Source of the DNA: Aliihoeflea sp. 2WW
GTDB lineage: Bacteria; Pseudomonadota; Alphaproteobacteria; Rhizobiales; Rhizobiaceae
Assembly: GCF_000497755.1 (NCBI RefSeq)
Contig: NZ_AYOD01000001.1
Coordinates: 321,459 to 385,458 of the forward strand
Direction: 5' to 3'
DNA length: 64,000 nt
In this document: positions 31,389 to 41,019 of the stretch, piece after piece
How the letters are laid out: every line of letters begins with the position of its first letter
How positions within the stretch are numbered: position 1 is the stretch's first letter
Notes under the pieces: model-generated
What the model was told of the DNA's origin: nothing
Seen by the model: only the letters and a program-made list of their open reading frames with translations
The model's database searches: none
Made by a program: the position numbers and the translations under genes

Positions 31389-32204
31389 TCAACGCGCCGG
31401 CCAGCCTCCAACGCCAACCTTCAGCATCTGCCACCGGCGCGCAAGCGGCCCGGCAAGACGCCCCGCCTGGCGCACGGCAGCAGCCGACGGCGCCAGGGCG
31501 ATGAAGGCCGGGCGTACCGTGTCGGGAAGCGCGGCGGCTGCTGCAAGAAAAGCGCTGCGATGCTCGCGCGCGATGGCCTGCAAGCCTTCGACCGCAGCGC
31601 CGGATCGCTCCTCATGTCCCGCTTCGCCAAAATGCTGGCGGTCGAGCTTGATCGCAGCCAACAGGTCGCCCGGCAGGTAGGGCCGCAGCCGCGCCGGCTG
31701 GTTTCGCCATCGCAAAGCCTGCGTGACGGTCGCCATGCAGCCGCCATGGCCGCAGGCGTCGGCGGCACGGCTCGCCGTGTCGCGGTCGAGGACCATCGCG
31801 GCAAGCTGGAGCATGATCCCGCTCGTCTCGCCGCAATAGGCTTCGAGATCGCCGCGCGCGGGGAAACCGTCATCGTAGAGATCGAAAAGGCGGGCATCGA
31901 GATAGGTCGAAAAGGCCGTCTTCGGCAGGCCGTGGGTCTGGATCACCGTCGCAAGTTCATCGGCGAGCGGATTGCCCGTTGCACTGTTCCCTTCGGCATC
32001 GATCCGATCCTGCCACCAGCGGATGCGGATTTCGCCGGCCATCGGCTCGCGCACCTTGCCGCGCAGCGAGGCGATCTCGGCGTCGAATGCGGCAATCGCC
32101 AGAAGTGCGGCCCGCTCGTCTTGAGGCGCGAACAGGCTGGCGAAAAACCGGTCCGGATCGTTCTGGCGAACGAAATCCCGGACGAAGGCCGCGTTGTCCA
32201 TCAC
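31389..32204 (-). CDS. Squalene/phytoene-synthase-fold protein, probably non-catalytic (NDUFAF6-like)
   Basis: A 271-residue member of the squalene/phytoene synthase family. The first and last DXXXD magnesium motifs of true synthases are not recognisable: the region RWWQDRIDA remains, YCGETSGIMLQLAA stands for the conserved tyrosine-serine-glycine stretch, and TQALRWRNQPARLRPYLP lacks the second aspartate cluster. This pattern matches the NDUFAF6 branch, complex I assembly factors, rather than isoprenoid enzymes. It overlaps the Mth938-domain gene by 4 bases and lies in the secDF operon, which supports an assembly role. Enzyme activity is not excluded. Confidence 0.75.
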   Translation of the reverse strand: MMDNAAFVRDFVRQNDPDRFFASLFAPQDERAALLAIAAFDAEIASLRGKVREPMAGEIRIRWWQDRIDAEGNSATGNPLADELATVIQTHGLPKTAFSTYLDARLFDLYDDGFPARGDLEAYCGETSGIMLQLAAMVLDRDTASRAADACGHGGCMATVTQALRWRNQPARLRPYLPGDLLAAIKLDRQHFGEAGHEERSGAAVEGLQAIAREHRSAFLAAAAALPDTVRPAFIALAPSAAAVRQAGRLAGPLARRWQMLKVGVGGWPAR

Positions 32205-32590
32205 TCGACCGCGATCAGGGCCGCGGCGACGGCGCGCTCCTCGGCGAGGAGCACGTTGAACGTACGGACGGCCGCGCCTGTCGACATCGGGTCAGCGGAG
32301 ATGCCGGCTTCACGCAAGCGCTTGCGAAGATCGGCCGGCAAGGGGCGCAAATCCGGCCCCATCCCGACGAGCAGGATTTCGATCGCTTCGCTTTCGGCCA
32401 GAAGCGGTTCGAAATCGTCGATCGCTAGCGCCGCCGGGTCCGCCGGCGTCCAGCCATGAATGCCGGAGGGCAGGCAGAGAATCGATCCGCGATGCGACAT
32501 GTCGGCAAAGCGGAATCCGCCATTGCCATACGCATCGATCGGCGCCCTGCCGGGAAAGTGAGCGTCCCGAATGACCAGGCCGTGCGACAT
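32201..32590 (-). CDS. Mth938-domain protein (NDUFAF3-like)
   Basis: A 129-residue protein of the Mth938/DUF498 fold, the family of human NDUFAF3, a complex I assembly factor. Typical stretches are YGNGGFRFADMSHRGSILCLPSGIHGW and IEILLVGMGPDLRPLPADLRKRLREAGI near the conserved core. The ATG lies 6 bases after the secDF stop, and its end overlaps the squalene-synthase-like gene by 4 bases. An association of NDUFAF3 homologs with sec genes is known in alphaproteobacteria. The complex I role is inferred from homology and context. Confidence 0.85.
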   Translation of the reverse strand: MSHGLVIRDAHFPGRAPIDAYGNGGFRFADMSHRGSILCLPSGIHGWTPADPAALAIDDFEPLLAESEAIEILLVGMGPDLRPLPADLRKRLREAGISADPMSTGAAVRTFNVLLAEERAVAAALIAVE

Positions 32591-32596
32591 CTTCGG

Positions 32597-35152
32597 TCAG
32601 GCCTGGCTCGGCTGTGCGGGCGGCGCATCCGACGTCTGATCCGCCTCGGTCTTCGCCGGGCGAAGATTGAACAGGATCAGCAGCGGGCCGGCAACGAACA
32701 CCGACGAATAGGTGCCGACCAGGATGCCGATGATCATCGCGATGGTGAACGACGCGATGACCTCGCCGCCGAAGAGATAGAGCGCGAACAGTGCGAGCAA
32801 CGTCGTCACGCCGGTCAGGATCGTCCGCGACAGGGTCTGGTTCAAGGACAGATCGAGAATGTCTGCGATCGGCATCTTCTTGAATCGCCTGAGATTTTCG
32901 CGCACGCGATCGTAGACGACGACCGTATCGTTGATCGAATAGCCGACCACCGTCAGCACCGCGGCGATACTCGTCAGGTTGAACTCGATGCCCAGCAGCA
33001 CATAGAACCCGATCAGCATGATCACGTCGTGCAGGGTCGAGACGATGGCGCCGATGGCGAACTGCCACTCGAAGCGCAACCAGATATAAACCAGCATCGC
33101 CAGCATCGCGACAATGACCGCGATCGTGCCGTTTCGGGCGAGTTCGCTCGAGATGGTCGGTCCGACGATTTCGACCCGGCGGAATTCGTAGTCCGCTTCG
33201 AGCACGCTGCGAACCTGCTGAACCGCCGCCTGTTCTGCGGTGTCGCTTTCAGCATCCTGCGTGCCGATGCGGATCAAAAGCTCGTTCGGGCTGCCGAATT
33301 CCTGCACCTGCACTTCGCCGAGGTTGAGATCGGTCAAGCGGCTGCGCACGTCGCCCGCATCCGCCGGCCCTTCCCGCGACTGGACCTCGATGCTTGAGCC
33401 GCCGCGGAAGTCGATGCCGTAATTCATGTTAACGGTGAAGAACAGTGCGATCGCGGCAACCGTCAGGGCGCCCGAGATGAGGAAGCCCCAGTTGCGGACC
33501 TTCATGAACGGGATCTTGGTGTCGAACGGGATGTAGCTGACGGCGCCGGCGGGCATTTCGGTCGGGCGCTGCCTGCGAAGCCACCAGGCAATGAGCCAGC
33601 GTGTCAGCGTATAGGCGGTGAAGACGGTCGTGATGATGCCGATGGCGAGGGTGACCGCGAAGCCACGAACCGGGCCAGAGCCGAGGAAGAACAGGATCGC
33701 AGCCGCGATGAACGTGGTCAGATTGGCGTCGATGACGGTCGATAGCGCGCGCTGGAAGCCCGAATCGAGTGCCTGGACGATCGATCGTCCCTGGCGGCGC
33801 TCTTCACGCACGCGCTCGAAGATGATGACGTTCGAATCGACGGCCATGCCCATCGTCAGCACGATGCCGGCGATGCCGGGCAGCGTCAGTGTCGCGCCGA
33901 GCGTCGACAGGATCGCGACGATCATCGCGAGGTTGGCGAGAAGCGCGATGTTGGCGATGATGCCGAGCTTGCCATAGGCGACGATCATGAAGGCGAAGAC
34001 GAGGAAGCCTGCCAGAAGCGAGGCAATCTGGCCGGCTTCGATCGAGTCCTGGCCGAGGCTCGGGCCGACGGTGCGTTCTTCGATGATCGTCAGATCGGCC
34101 GGCAAGGCACCGGCGCGCAACAGAACGGCGAGGTCGTTCGCGCCCTGAACCGTGAAGCTGCCGGAAATCTGACCCGAACCGCCAAGGATCGGTTCATTGA
34201 TGCGGGGGGCGGAAATGACTTCGTCGTCGAGAATGATCGCGAAGGGTCGGCCGACATTCTGCTGGGTCGCCTGGCCGAAGCGCGTCGCGCCCTGATTGTC
34301 GAAGCGGAAGGAGACGACGGGTTCGTTCGTCCGCTGGTCGAAGGTCGCCTGCGCGTCGACGAGGTTTTCGCCCGAAACGATGACGCGGTTCTCGATGAGG
34401 TAGGGGACGCGCGGCTCGTCCGTCGAGTAGAGGACTCGCGTGCCTGCCGGCGGCCGTCCGTTGATCGCATCGTCGACGGAGTTGGTCTGGTCGACCATCT
34501 GGAACGTGAGCTGCGCCGTTTGGCCGAGAATTTCCTTCAGCCGTTCGGGGTCCTGAAGGCCGGGAACCTGAACGAGAATTCGGTCCTCGCCCTGGCGCTG
34601 GATGATCGGTTCCGTCGTGCCAAGTTCGTTGACGCGCCGGCCCACCACCTCGATCGACTGGTTGAGCGCGGAATTGAGCCGGTATGCGATGCCCTCATTG
34701 CTCAGCGACAGGCGGAACAGGCCCGGTTCCGTTTCGGCCAGATCGACTTCGGTCACGACGCCGGTGCCGAACAGCCCGGAAGATACGGGCTCGGCCAGCG
34801 CCTGCAGCGCCGTGCGTGCCGTTTCGATCTGGGCTTCGTCGCGAACGCGAACCTGGACGGTGCTGCCGCTTTCGGTCAGGCCCGTATACCCGACGCCCGC
34901 GTCGCGAAGCGAGGTTCGCACATCGTCCCGCACGGTCTCGAGACGATCGTTGGCGAGGCCCTGCCGGTCGATCTGGAGCAGCATGTGCGAGCCGCCCTGA
35001 AGATCGAGGCCGAGCGTCATCTGGCGCTTGGGCAGCCAATCCGGCAGAGCCGACAGCGTCGATTGCGACGCCATGTTCGGCAAGGCGAAGAGGACGCCCA
35101 GGAGCACCAAGAGCCAGATCGAGATCGTCTTCCAGCGGGAAAAGTAAAGCAT
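32597..35152 (-). CDS. secDF: Fused protein translocase subunit SecDF
   Basis: Proton-driven accessory subunit that pulls exported proteins through SecYEG. A single 851-residue chain carries SecD then SecF. The SecD part begins with the first helix SIWLLVLLGVLFALPN and LGLDLQGGSHMLLQID, has the large periplasmic P1 domain, and ends with its helix bundle. The SecF part starts near residue 545 with NWGFLISGALTVAAIALFF and YGIDFRGGSSIEVQ. Twelve helices in all. The fusion is usual in Rhizobiales but not in gammaproteobacteria. The ATG at 35152 is the first credible start; yajC lies 153 bases upstream on the same strand. Confidence 0.96.
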   Translation of the reverse strand: MLYFSRWKTISIWLLVLLGVLFALPNMASQSTLSALPDWLPKRQMTLGLDLQGGSHMLLQIDRQGLANDRLETVRDDVRTSLRDAGVGYTGLTESGSTVQVRVRDEAQIETARTALQALAEPVSSGLFGTGVVTEVDLAETEPGLFRLSLSNEGIAYRLNSALNQSIEVVGRRVNELGTTEPIIQRQGEDRILVQVPGLQDPERLKEILGQTAQLTFQMVDQTNSVDDAINGRPPAGTRVLYSTDEPRVPYLIENRVIVSGENLVDAQATFDQRTNEPVVSFRFDNQGATRFGQATQQNVGRPFAIILDDEVISAPRINEPILGGSGQISGSFTVQGANDLAVLLRAGALPADLTIIEERTVGPSLGQDSIEAGQIASLLAGFLVFAFMIVAYGKLGIIANIALLANLAMIVAILSTLGATLTLPGIAGIVLTMGMAVDSNVIIFERVREERRQGRSIVQALDSGFQRALSTVIDANLTTFIAAAILFFLGSGPVRGFAVTLAIGIITTVFTAYTLTRWLIAWWLRRQRPTEMPAGAVSYIPFDTKIPFMKVRNWGFLISGALTVAAIALFFTVNMNYGIDFRGGSSIEVQSREGPADAGDVRSRLTDLNLGEVQVQEFGSPNELLIRIGTQDAESDTAEQAAVQQVRSVLEADYEFRRVEIVGPTISSELARNGTIAVIVAMLAMLVYIWLRFEWQFAIGAIVSTLHDVIMLIGFYVLLGIEFNLTSIAAVLTVVGYSINDTVVVYDRVRENLRRFKKMPIADILDLSLNQTLSRTILTGVTTLLALFALYLFGGEVIASFTIAMIIGILVGTYSSVFVAGPLLILFNLRPAKTEADQTSDAPPAQPSQA

Positions 35153-35305
35153 TGGGCCTCGTAAGGGCAGTTTCGCAACAGGGCTTTGCCGCCCCGCGCC
35201 ACACATTATCGACTTATCGGCTCAATCGAAGCAAATCCGGCGCAGACCGGCCGTATCGGTGCGCGGCGCTCGAGACCATCGAAGCTCGATGATCCCCAAT
35301 TGCGA

Positions 35306-35644
35306 CTACTTCTTGGCGTTCTGGTTGGCGACAGGTTCGCCCTTGACGCGGACATCCGCGATCATCGCGCGAAGCGACGTCACCTTGAGACCGTTGCCGA
35401 GGTCGATCTCGAGCTCGTTGTCGTCGATCACCTTGGTGACCTTGCCGATCAGGCCGCCGCCGGTGACGACCGTATCGCCGCGACGAATGGCGGTGAGCAT
35501 TTCGGTGCGCTTCTTCAACTGGGTCCGCTGCGGGCGGATGATCAGGAAGTACATGATCACGAAGATCAGGAGAAAGGGCAGAATGCTGACGAAAATGTCA
35601 GGGGCGCCGCCGGCTGCCTGCGCATATGCGGGGGTCACGAACAT
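35306..35644 (-). CDS. yajC: Preprotein translocase subunit YajC
   Basis: A 112-residue small membrane protein of the SecDF-YajC complex. Short N-terminus (FVTPAYAQA), one transmembrane helix (FVSILPFLLIFVIMYFLIIRPQRTQLKKR, residues 18-46), then the cytoplasmic YajC domain (LTAIRRGDTVVTGGGLIGKVTKV). It is divergent from the DUF815 gene and upstream of secDF. Confidence 0.95.
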   Translation of the reverse strand: MFVTPAYAQAAGGAPDIFVSILPFLLIFVIMYFLIIRPQRTQLKKRTEMLTAIRRGDTVVTGGGLIGKVTKVIDDNELEIDLGNGLKVTSLRAMIADVRVKGEPVANQNAKK

Positions 35645-35820
35645 CGATTGCTCCTGGTGAAAATACGCGAAGGGACCGCATGCGGCGGTCCCGTGAAATC
35701 GGCGCGAATATAGTCGCTAAGGCCATCAATGCAACTCTTGTTGCCGCCCGTTACACCGCTTTGCGCATGCGGGCCTGCGTGATAGAGCCGCAGCATTGCA
35801 AAAGCTGGAGGAAGAACAAG

Positions 35821-36681
35821 TTGGATCGCCCTGACGTCGCCCGCCTGATGACGCAACTCGAGCGCGTCGCCGAAGCCCTCGAACGCATGGGGCCGCGGCG
35901 GGTCGCGACGCCCGATTTCGATGCGGCGGACTGCTTCGTCTGGAATGCCGACGAACTTGCGCTCGATCCGGTCAGGAAGGTGAGCCGCGTCGCAATCGGC
36001 CTGATCAAGGGTGTCGACCGCGTCCGCGATATCCTGCTCGAGAATACGCAGCGCTTCGCCGTGGGTCATTCCGCCAACAACGTCCTGCTTTGGGGCGCGC
36101 GCGGAATGGGCAAGTCGTCACTGGTCAAGGCCGCGCACGCCGAAGCGGCGGCATCGTCCCCGGCCCTCAAGCTGATCGAGATCCATCGTGAGGACATCGA
36201 CACCCTGCCCCGGCTGCTCGGCCTCGTGAAAGACACGCCGTACCGCTTCATCCTGTTCTGCGACGACCTGTCCTTCGATCACGACGACACGTCCTACAAA
36301 TCGCTCAAGGCGGCGCTCGAAGGCGGGGTCGAGGGCCGGCCGGACAATGTCGTCTTCTACGCGACCTCCAACCGGCGCCATCTCCTGCCCCGCGACATGA
36401 TCGACAATGAGCGCTCGACGGCGATCAATCCGTCGGAGGCGGTCGAGGAGAAGGTGTCGCTGTCCGACCGCTTCGGCCTCTGGCTCGGCTTCCACAAGTG
36501 CTCGCAGGACGACTATCTGGCGATGATCGACGGGTACGCCGCGCATTTTTCGCTCGACGTTCCGCGTGAGGAGTTGCATCGCGACGCGCTGGAATGGGCC
36601 ACGACGCGCGGCGCGCGCTCGGGCCGGGTCGCCTGGCAGTTCACGCAGGACCTGGCGGGACGGCTCGGCCGCAGCCTTTGA
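35821..36681 (+). CDS. DUF815 family ATP-binding protein
   Basis: A 286-residue P-loop protein. Walker A is LLWGARGMGKSSLVK and a Walker B-like acidic pair is FCDDLSFD; VVFYATSNRRHLLPRD and DRFGLWLGFH are typical of DUF815 AAA-like ATPases of unknown function. The TTG at 35821 is chosen as start because GGAGGA lies 8 bases upstream and the conserved domain begins there. The frame is open further upstream but has no domain similarity. It is divergent from yajC. Confidence 0.9.
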   Translation: MDRPDVARLMTQLERVAEALERMGPRRVATPDFDAADCFVWNADELALDPVRKVSRVAIGLIKGVDRVRDILLENTQRFAVGHSANNVLLWGARGMGKSSLVKAAHAEAAASSPALKLIEIHREDIDTLPRLLGLVKDTPYRFILFCDDLSFDHDDTSYKSLKAALEGGVEGRPDNVVFYATSNRRHLLPRDMIDNERSTAINPSEAVEEKVSLSDRFGLWLGFHKCSQDDYLAMIDGYAAHFSLDVPREELHRDALEWATTRGARSGRVAWQFTQDLAGRLGRSL

Positions 36682-36694
36682 GCGCAACGCAAAT

Positions 36695-36720
36695 TGCCCG
36701 CCCCGCAAGCGGGACGGGCA
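36695..36720. terminator. Hairpin between convergent DUF815 and nlpD genes
   Basis: TGCCCGCCCCGC pairs with GCGGGACGGGCA around a 2-base loop with one mismatch. On the minus strand AATTTG follows, so it may end nlpD-side transcripts; the plus strand lacks a T tract. Confidence 0.45.
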
Positions 36721-36829
36721 GACGCGATCCTGGACTGGAGACTAAACAGGCAGCGTCGAACGCCGGCCACTTCGTGCGGCGAGGCGTCGATACCTCGCAC
36801 CGCACAAATGTGGCCAAATCATTGCCCGC

Positions 36830-38125
36830 CTATTCGAGATAGCCGGCCGGGTTGACGGGAGCGGAGTCCTTGCGGACCTCGAAGCGCAGCTTGGGCGCCT
36901 CGGCATTGCCGCTCATGCCGGACGTTGCGATCTGCTGGCCGCGCGTGACCTTCTCACCGCGCGCCACCTTCAGGTCGCTCGCATGTCCGTAGACCGTGAC
37001 GAGGCCGTTGTCGTGGCGCACCAGAACCGTGTTGCCGAATTCCTTGAGCCCGTCGCCCGCATAGATGACGACGCCGTTTTCGGCGGCCATCACCGGCGTT
37101 CCGTTCGGGACCGAGATGTCGATGCCGTCGCCGCTCTGCGCGGAGCCGAAATTCGAGATCACGCGGCCGCGAACCGGCCAGCGCATCTTGCCGACGCCGG
37201 TCGAGTCGGGCGCGACCGCCGCACCGTCCTTGACGGCCGATTCGACCGACGCCTGCGCCGAGGATGACGGCGCGTAGGCTGCCTCCTGCGCACGCGGCGG
37301 CTGCGCCGGCTGCTGCGGTGCCGGGGTCGCGTTGGTGACGACGGGGTCACGCTGCGGCGCGGCTGCAACCTGCGTCGTCGCCTGCGTGGAGCCGCCCGGA
37401 ATGGTCAGCGTCTGACCGATGCGGATGAGCCCGCTGTCGAGATTGTTCGCCCGCTTGATGGCATCGGCGGAGACGCCGGTGCGCCGCGAGATTGCGGACA
37501 GCGTGTCACCGGAGGCGACTGTGTAGCTCGATCCACCTGCGGCACCGGGAGCAGGCGTTGCCTGCGGCTGCGGCTGTGCGCCCGCGCCGCCGACGGTCGG
37601 CGTCTGCGGCAGCACGGCGACCTGCGTCTGGCCCGGCTGCTGCGGCTGCGTCGGAGACGGAAGGGCATTCGACGCCGGCTGGATGGGCGCCGGCTGGTTG
37701 ACTTGTGGAGCGGCGGCCATCTGCGAGCCCGAAGGCGGCGCGAGCGTCGCGCGACCGACCGGCGAAGCGGCGACGCCCTGGTTCGCGTAGACCGGCTGCG
37801 ACTGCTGATAGACCGGCTGCTGCGGCTGCGCCTGGTAGACGGGCTGCCCGCTGCCGACGGTCGCCGCCGGGACCGGCGCACCGCGCTGGCCGTTGCGCGA
37901 GACCGAACCGGTATAGGTCTGGTCGACGCCGGCGACCTGCTGATTGCCCGGATAGGGCTGCGAGACCGGCGCGACGGCAGCCGCGCTGTTCGACGTCCCG
38001 GTGAAAAGTGAATCCTGGAAGCGCTGGACATTGGAGCTGCAACCGGCAGCCAGGCCGCCAACCACCGCAATTGCGGCGCTGCGCAGGAGAATCCGTCGCG
38101 TCTGATGAGAAAGGCCGAAGCACAT
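36830..38125 (-). CDS. nlpD: NlpD-type lipoprotein: LysM plus degenerate M23/LytM domain
   Basis: A 431-residue outer-membrane lipoprotein (lipobox LAAGC) likely to activate N-acetylmuramoyl-amidases at division. A long Gln/Pro/Ala-rich linker is followed by a LysM peptidoglycan-binding repeat (YTVASGDTLSAISRRTGVSADAI) near residue 200, then the LytM domain in the last 115 residues. In that domain the first metal histidine is absent (SGDGIDIS), YGH is kept, and the usual HLHFE has become KLRFE. It is therefore almost surely catalytically dead, as in E. coli NlpD. It lies downstream of pcm and surE on the same strand, a common order. Confidence 0.9.
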   Translation of the reverse strand: MCFGLSHQTRRILLRSAAIAVVGGLAAGCSSNVQRFQDSLFTGTSNSAAAVAPVSQPYPGNQQVAGVDQTYTGSVSRNGQRGAPVPAATVGSGQPVYQAQPQQPVYQQSQPVYANQGVAASPVGRATLAPPSGSQMAAAPQVNQPAPIQPASNALPSPTQPQQPGQTQVAVLPQTPTVGGAGAQPQPQATPAPGAAGGSSYTVASGDTLSAISRRTGVSADAIKRANNLDSGLIRIGQTLTIPGGSTQATTQVAAAPQRDPVVTNATPAPQQPAQPPRAQEAAYAPSSSAQASVESAVKDGAAVAPDSTGVGKMRWPVRGRVISNFGSAQSGDGIDISVPNGTPVMAAENGVVIYAGDGLKEFGNTVLVRHDNGLVTVYGHASDLKVARGEKVTRGQQIATSGMSGNAEAPKLRFEVRKDSAPVNPAGYLE

Positions 38126-38228
38126 GGCAGAACCCGCAATTACCCGATACCAATTGATCTGGATTAAAGCGCGTTAATGTTACTGGCCGGTTAAATTCGA
38201 CGGCTTATTCGTGGCATTTCGAGGGAAA

Positions 38229-38879
38229 TCAGATGACCGCGGCCACGCCTTTGACGATCGGCTGAAAACGGACGCGGCCGATGTCCTCGCGCTCGAAGCG
38301 GCTGCCGACCTTGGTCAGCCGCGCCAGTGCCTGCTCGTCCTCGGCGGGGCCGATTGCGGCGATCATGATGCCGTTGCTCGACAACTGGTCGACGAAATGG
38401 CGCGGCAGCGCGTCGAAGGCACACCAGGCGATGATGCGGTCGAACGGACCTTCGGCGGCAACGCCGGACAGGCCGTCGGCATGCCGGACGATGACATTTT
38501 GCAGACCGAGCGATTCGATTCGCGCCTGCGCCTGCTCGGCGAGGGTCTTGTATCGCTCCAGCGAGAGCACCCTGCCCGCGATCCGGCCGAGGATCGCCGC
38601 CGTGTAGCCCGAGCCCGTTCCGATTTCGCAGACGCGCAGCCCGGGCTGGACCTGGAGCGCGCCAAGGCATTGCGCCTGCAGATCGATGCCTTCGATCGCC
38701 TCGCCGCATTCGATCGGCAGGAAGCGTCGCGACCAGGCGTCGGTCTGCCACTGACTAGGGACGAAGCCCTGCCTCGGTGTCGCCTCGATCGCCGCGATCA
38801 GTTCGCGGCCGGTGATGCCCAGCGCGCGGGCGCGCAGCAGGAATGCGGCAAAGCCTTCGCGCTCGACCGTGTCCGTCAT
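38229..38879 (-). CDS. pcm: Protein-L-isoaspartate O-methyltransferase
   Basis: Repairs isomerised aspartyl residues by SAM-dependent methylation. 216 residues, with the SAM-binding motif [14 protein letters not shown] and the preceding [20 protein letters not shown] region of PCMT. The ATG overlaps the surE stop as ATGA; surE, pcm and nlpD are a standard trio. The C-terminal half is somewhat divergent but of normal length. Confidence 0.92.
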   Translation of the reverse strand: MTDTVEREGFAAFLLRARALGITGRELIAAIEATPRQGFVPSQWQTDAWSRRFLPIECGEAIEGIDLQAQCLGALQVQPGLRVCEIGTGSGYTAAILGRIAGRVLSLERYKTLAEQAQARIESLGLQNVIVRHADGLSGVAAEGPFDRIIAWCAFDALPRHFVDQLSSNGIMIAAIGPAEDEQALARLTKVGSRFEREDIGRVRFQPIVKGVAAVI

Positions 38880-39637
38880 GACGCGAGCGCCTTTGCGAGT
38901 TGGTCCTTGACCTCGTGGGCGGTCAGATCGAGATGCAGTGGCGTCACCGAGATATGGTTGTCGCGCAGCGCGGCCAGGTCCGTGCCTTCGCGGATCTCGG
39001 ACGGCTCGCGGCCGAATCGCAGCCAGTAATAGGGAAAGCCGCGGCCATCGCGTCGCTTGTCGAGCCAAAGGCCGTGGATGCGCTTGCCCTGGCCGGTGAC
39101 GACCGCGCCCTTCACATCGCCGGGCGGACAGTTTGGGAAGTTGATGTTGAGGAAGATGCCCGCCGGAATGGAAGCGTCGAGCATGCGGCGCAGGATGGCG
39201 GGCGCATGCGTTTCGGCCGTCTCCCAGTGCAGCGTGCGGCCTTCCTCGGTCACGTTGTAGCCCTGGCTCAGCGCGATCGACGGCACTCCGAGAAGCGTTC
39301 CCTCCATCGCGCCCGCGACCGTGCCCGAATAGGTCACGTCGTCGGCGACGTTGGAGCCGGAATTGACGCCGGACAAGATCAGGTCCGGTGGCTCGGGCAG
39401 GATTTCGCGCACGCCCATGATGACGCAGTCGGTCGGCGTGCCGCGCACGGCGAAGTGCCGGTCGGATATCTTGCGCATCCGCAGCGGCTCGGACAGCGAG
39501 AGTGAGTGGGCAAAGCCCGACTGGTCGGTCTCCGGCGCCACCACCCAGACGTCGTCGGAGAGTTCCCGCGCGATCCGCTCCAGAACCTGCAATCCTTCGG
39601 CATGAATGCCGTCGTCATTGGTGAGCAGAATGCGCAA
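38876..39637 (-). CDS. surE: 5'/3'-nucleotidase SurE
   Basis: Metal-dependent nucleoside-monophosphate phosphatase with polyphosphatase activity, linked to survival in stationary phase. 253 residues. The N-terminal metal motif [12 protein letters not shown] and the second motif [25 protein letters not shown] are complete. It is between serS (11 bases upstream) and pcm (overlap of 4). Confidence 0.96.
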   Translation of the reverse strand: MRILLTNDDGIHAEGLQVLERIARELSDDVWVVAPETDQSGFAHSLSLSEPLRMRKISDRHFAVRGTPTDCVIMGVREILPEPPDLILSGVNSGSNVADDVTYSGTVAGAMEGTLLGVPSIALSQGYNVTEEGRTLHWETAETHAPAILRRMLDASIPAGIFLNINFPNCPPGDVKGAVVTGQGKRIHGLWLDKRRDGRGFPYYWLRFGREPSEIREGTDLAALRDNHISVTPLHLDLTAHEVKDQLAKALAS

Positions 39638-39648
39638 GGTGACTTCTC

Positions 39649-40953
39649 CTATTTGACGCCGATCTTTTCCAGCCCGCCCATATAGGACCGCAAGGCTTGC
39701 GGGACGGTGACGCTGCCGTCCTCGTTCTGGTAGTTTTCCATGACTGCGATCAGTGCGCGGCCGACCGCCGTGCCGGAACCGTTGAGCGTGTGGACGAAGC
39801 CGGTGCCCTTACCGTCCGCGCGGCGGAAGCGTGCATTCATACGCCGCGCCTGGAAGTCGCCGCAGACCGAACAGGACGAGATTTCGCGATAGGCGTTCTG
39901 ACCCGGCAGCCAGACCTCGATGTCGTAGGTCTTGCGCGCGCCGAAGCCCATGTCGCCGGTGCACAAGGTCACGGTGCGGAACGGCAGGTCGAGGCGCTTC
40001 AGCACCTCCTCGGCGCAGGCCGTCATCCGCTCGTGCTCGGCGATCGATTCGTCCGGCGCGGTGATCGAGACGAGCTCGACCTTGTAGAACTGGTGCTGGC
40101 GCAGCATGCCGCGCGTGTCGCGCCCGGCCGAGCCCGCTTCCGAGCGGAAGCACGGCGTCAGCGCGGTCATGCGAAGCGGCAAGCGGTCGTTGGCCAGGAT
40201 TTCCTCGCGAACCATGTTGGTCAGCGAGACTTCGGCTGTCGGAATCAGGCCGAGCCTGCCTTCGCCATGCTTGGCGAAGAACAGGTCTTCCTCGAATTTC
40301 GGAAGCTGATTGGTGCCGAACAGCGCTTCGTCGCGCACCAGCAGCGGCACCTGCATCTCGGTGTAGCCGTGCTCGCCGGTATGCAGGTCGAGCATGAACT
40401 GGCCGAGCGCGCGTTCAAGCCGTGCGATTTGCCCGGAGAGCACCGTGAAGCGTGAACCCGAAAGCTTCGCCGCGCGCTCGAAGTCCATTTCGCCGAGCGC
40501 TTCGCCGATCTCGAAATGCTCGCGCGTCCAGTTGGTCTTCGGCTTCGGCTCGCCGATCCGTCGCACCTCGACATTGTCGTTCTCGTCCTTGCCGAGCGGA
40601 ACGTCGTCGAGCGGGATGTTAGGCAGGACCGCCAGCGCGTCGCTCATCTGGCGGTCGAGATCACGCTCGGTCGCCTCGCCGTTCTGGACGAAGGCCTTGA
40701 TGTCGGCGACTTCGGCCTTCAGCCGCTCGGCAAGCTCCATGTCGCCAGAGCGCATCGCATTGCCGATCTCCTTGGACGCGGCGTTTCGGCGTTCCTGCTT
40801 TTCCTGCAGAGCGACGAGATGGGCGCGGCGCGCCTCGTCATGGCCGATGATTTCCTCGACCTTTGCGGCGGCCTCGTCCTTCGTCCAGCCGCGCTTTTCG
40901 AGAGCGGCGGAAAGCGCTTCGGGCTTTTCGCGAATCCATTTGATGTCGAGCAT
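39649..40953 (-). CDS. serS: Seryl-tRNA synthetase
   Basis: Class II aminoacyl-tRNA synthetase, 434 residues. The N-terminal coiled coil (about residues 30-105) that grips the tRNA-Ser long arm is followed by the catalytic domain with motif 2 ([27 protein letters not shown]) and motif 3 ([18 protein letters not shown]). It lies between tatC, 66 bases upstream, and surE on the same strand. Confidence 0.97.
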   Translation of the reverse strand: MLDIKWIREKPEALSAALEKRGWTKDEAAAKVEEIIGHDEARRAHLVALQEKQERRNAASKEIGNAMRSGDMELAERLKAEVADIKAFVQNGEATERDLDRQMSDALAVLPNIPLDDVPLGKDENDNVEVRRIGEPKPKTNWTREHFEIGEALGEMDFERAAKLSGSRFTVLSGQIARLERALGQFMLDLHTGEHGYTEMQVPLLVRDEALFGTNQLPKFEEDLFFAKHGEGRLGLIPTAEVSLTNMVREEILANDRLPLRMTALTPCFRSEAGSAGRDTRGMLRQHQFYKVELVSITAPDESIAEHERMTACAEEVLKRLDLPFRTVTLCTGDMGFGARKTYDIEVWLPGQNAYREISSCSVCGDFQARRMNARFRRADGKGTGFVHTLNGSGTAVGRALIAVMENYQNEDGSVTVPQALRSYMGGLEKIGVK

Positions 40954-41019
40954 TGGCAGAGCGTCCCGGTATATGTCAGGGAGTGGCCGTGGCCGAACGA
41001 TGACGGGTCCGGCGAGCGC

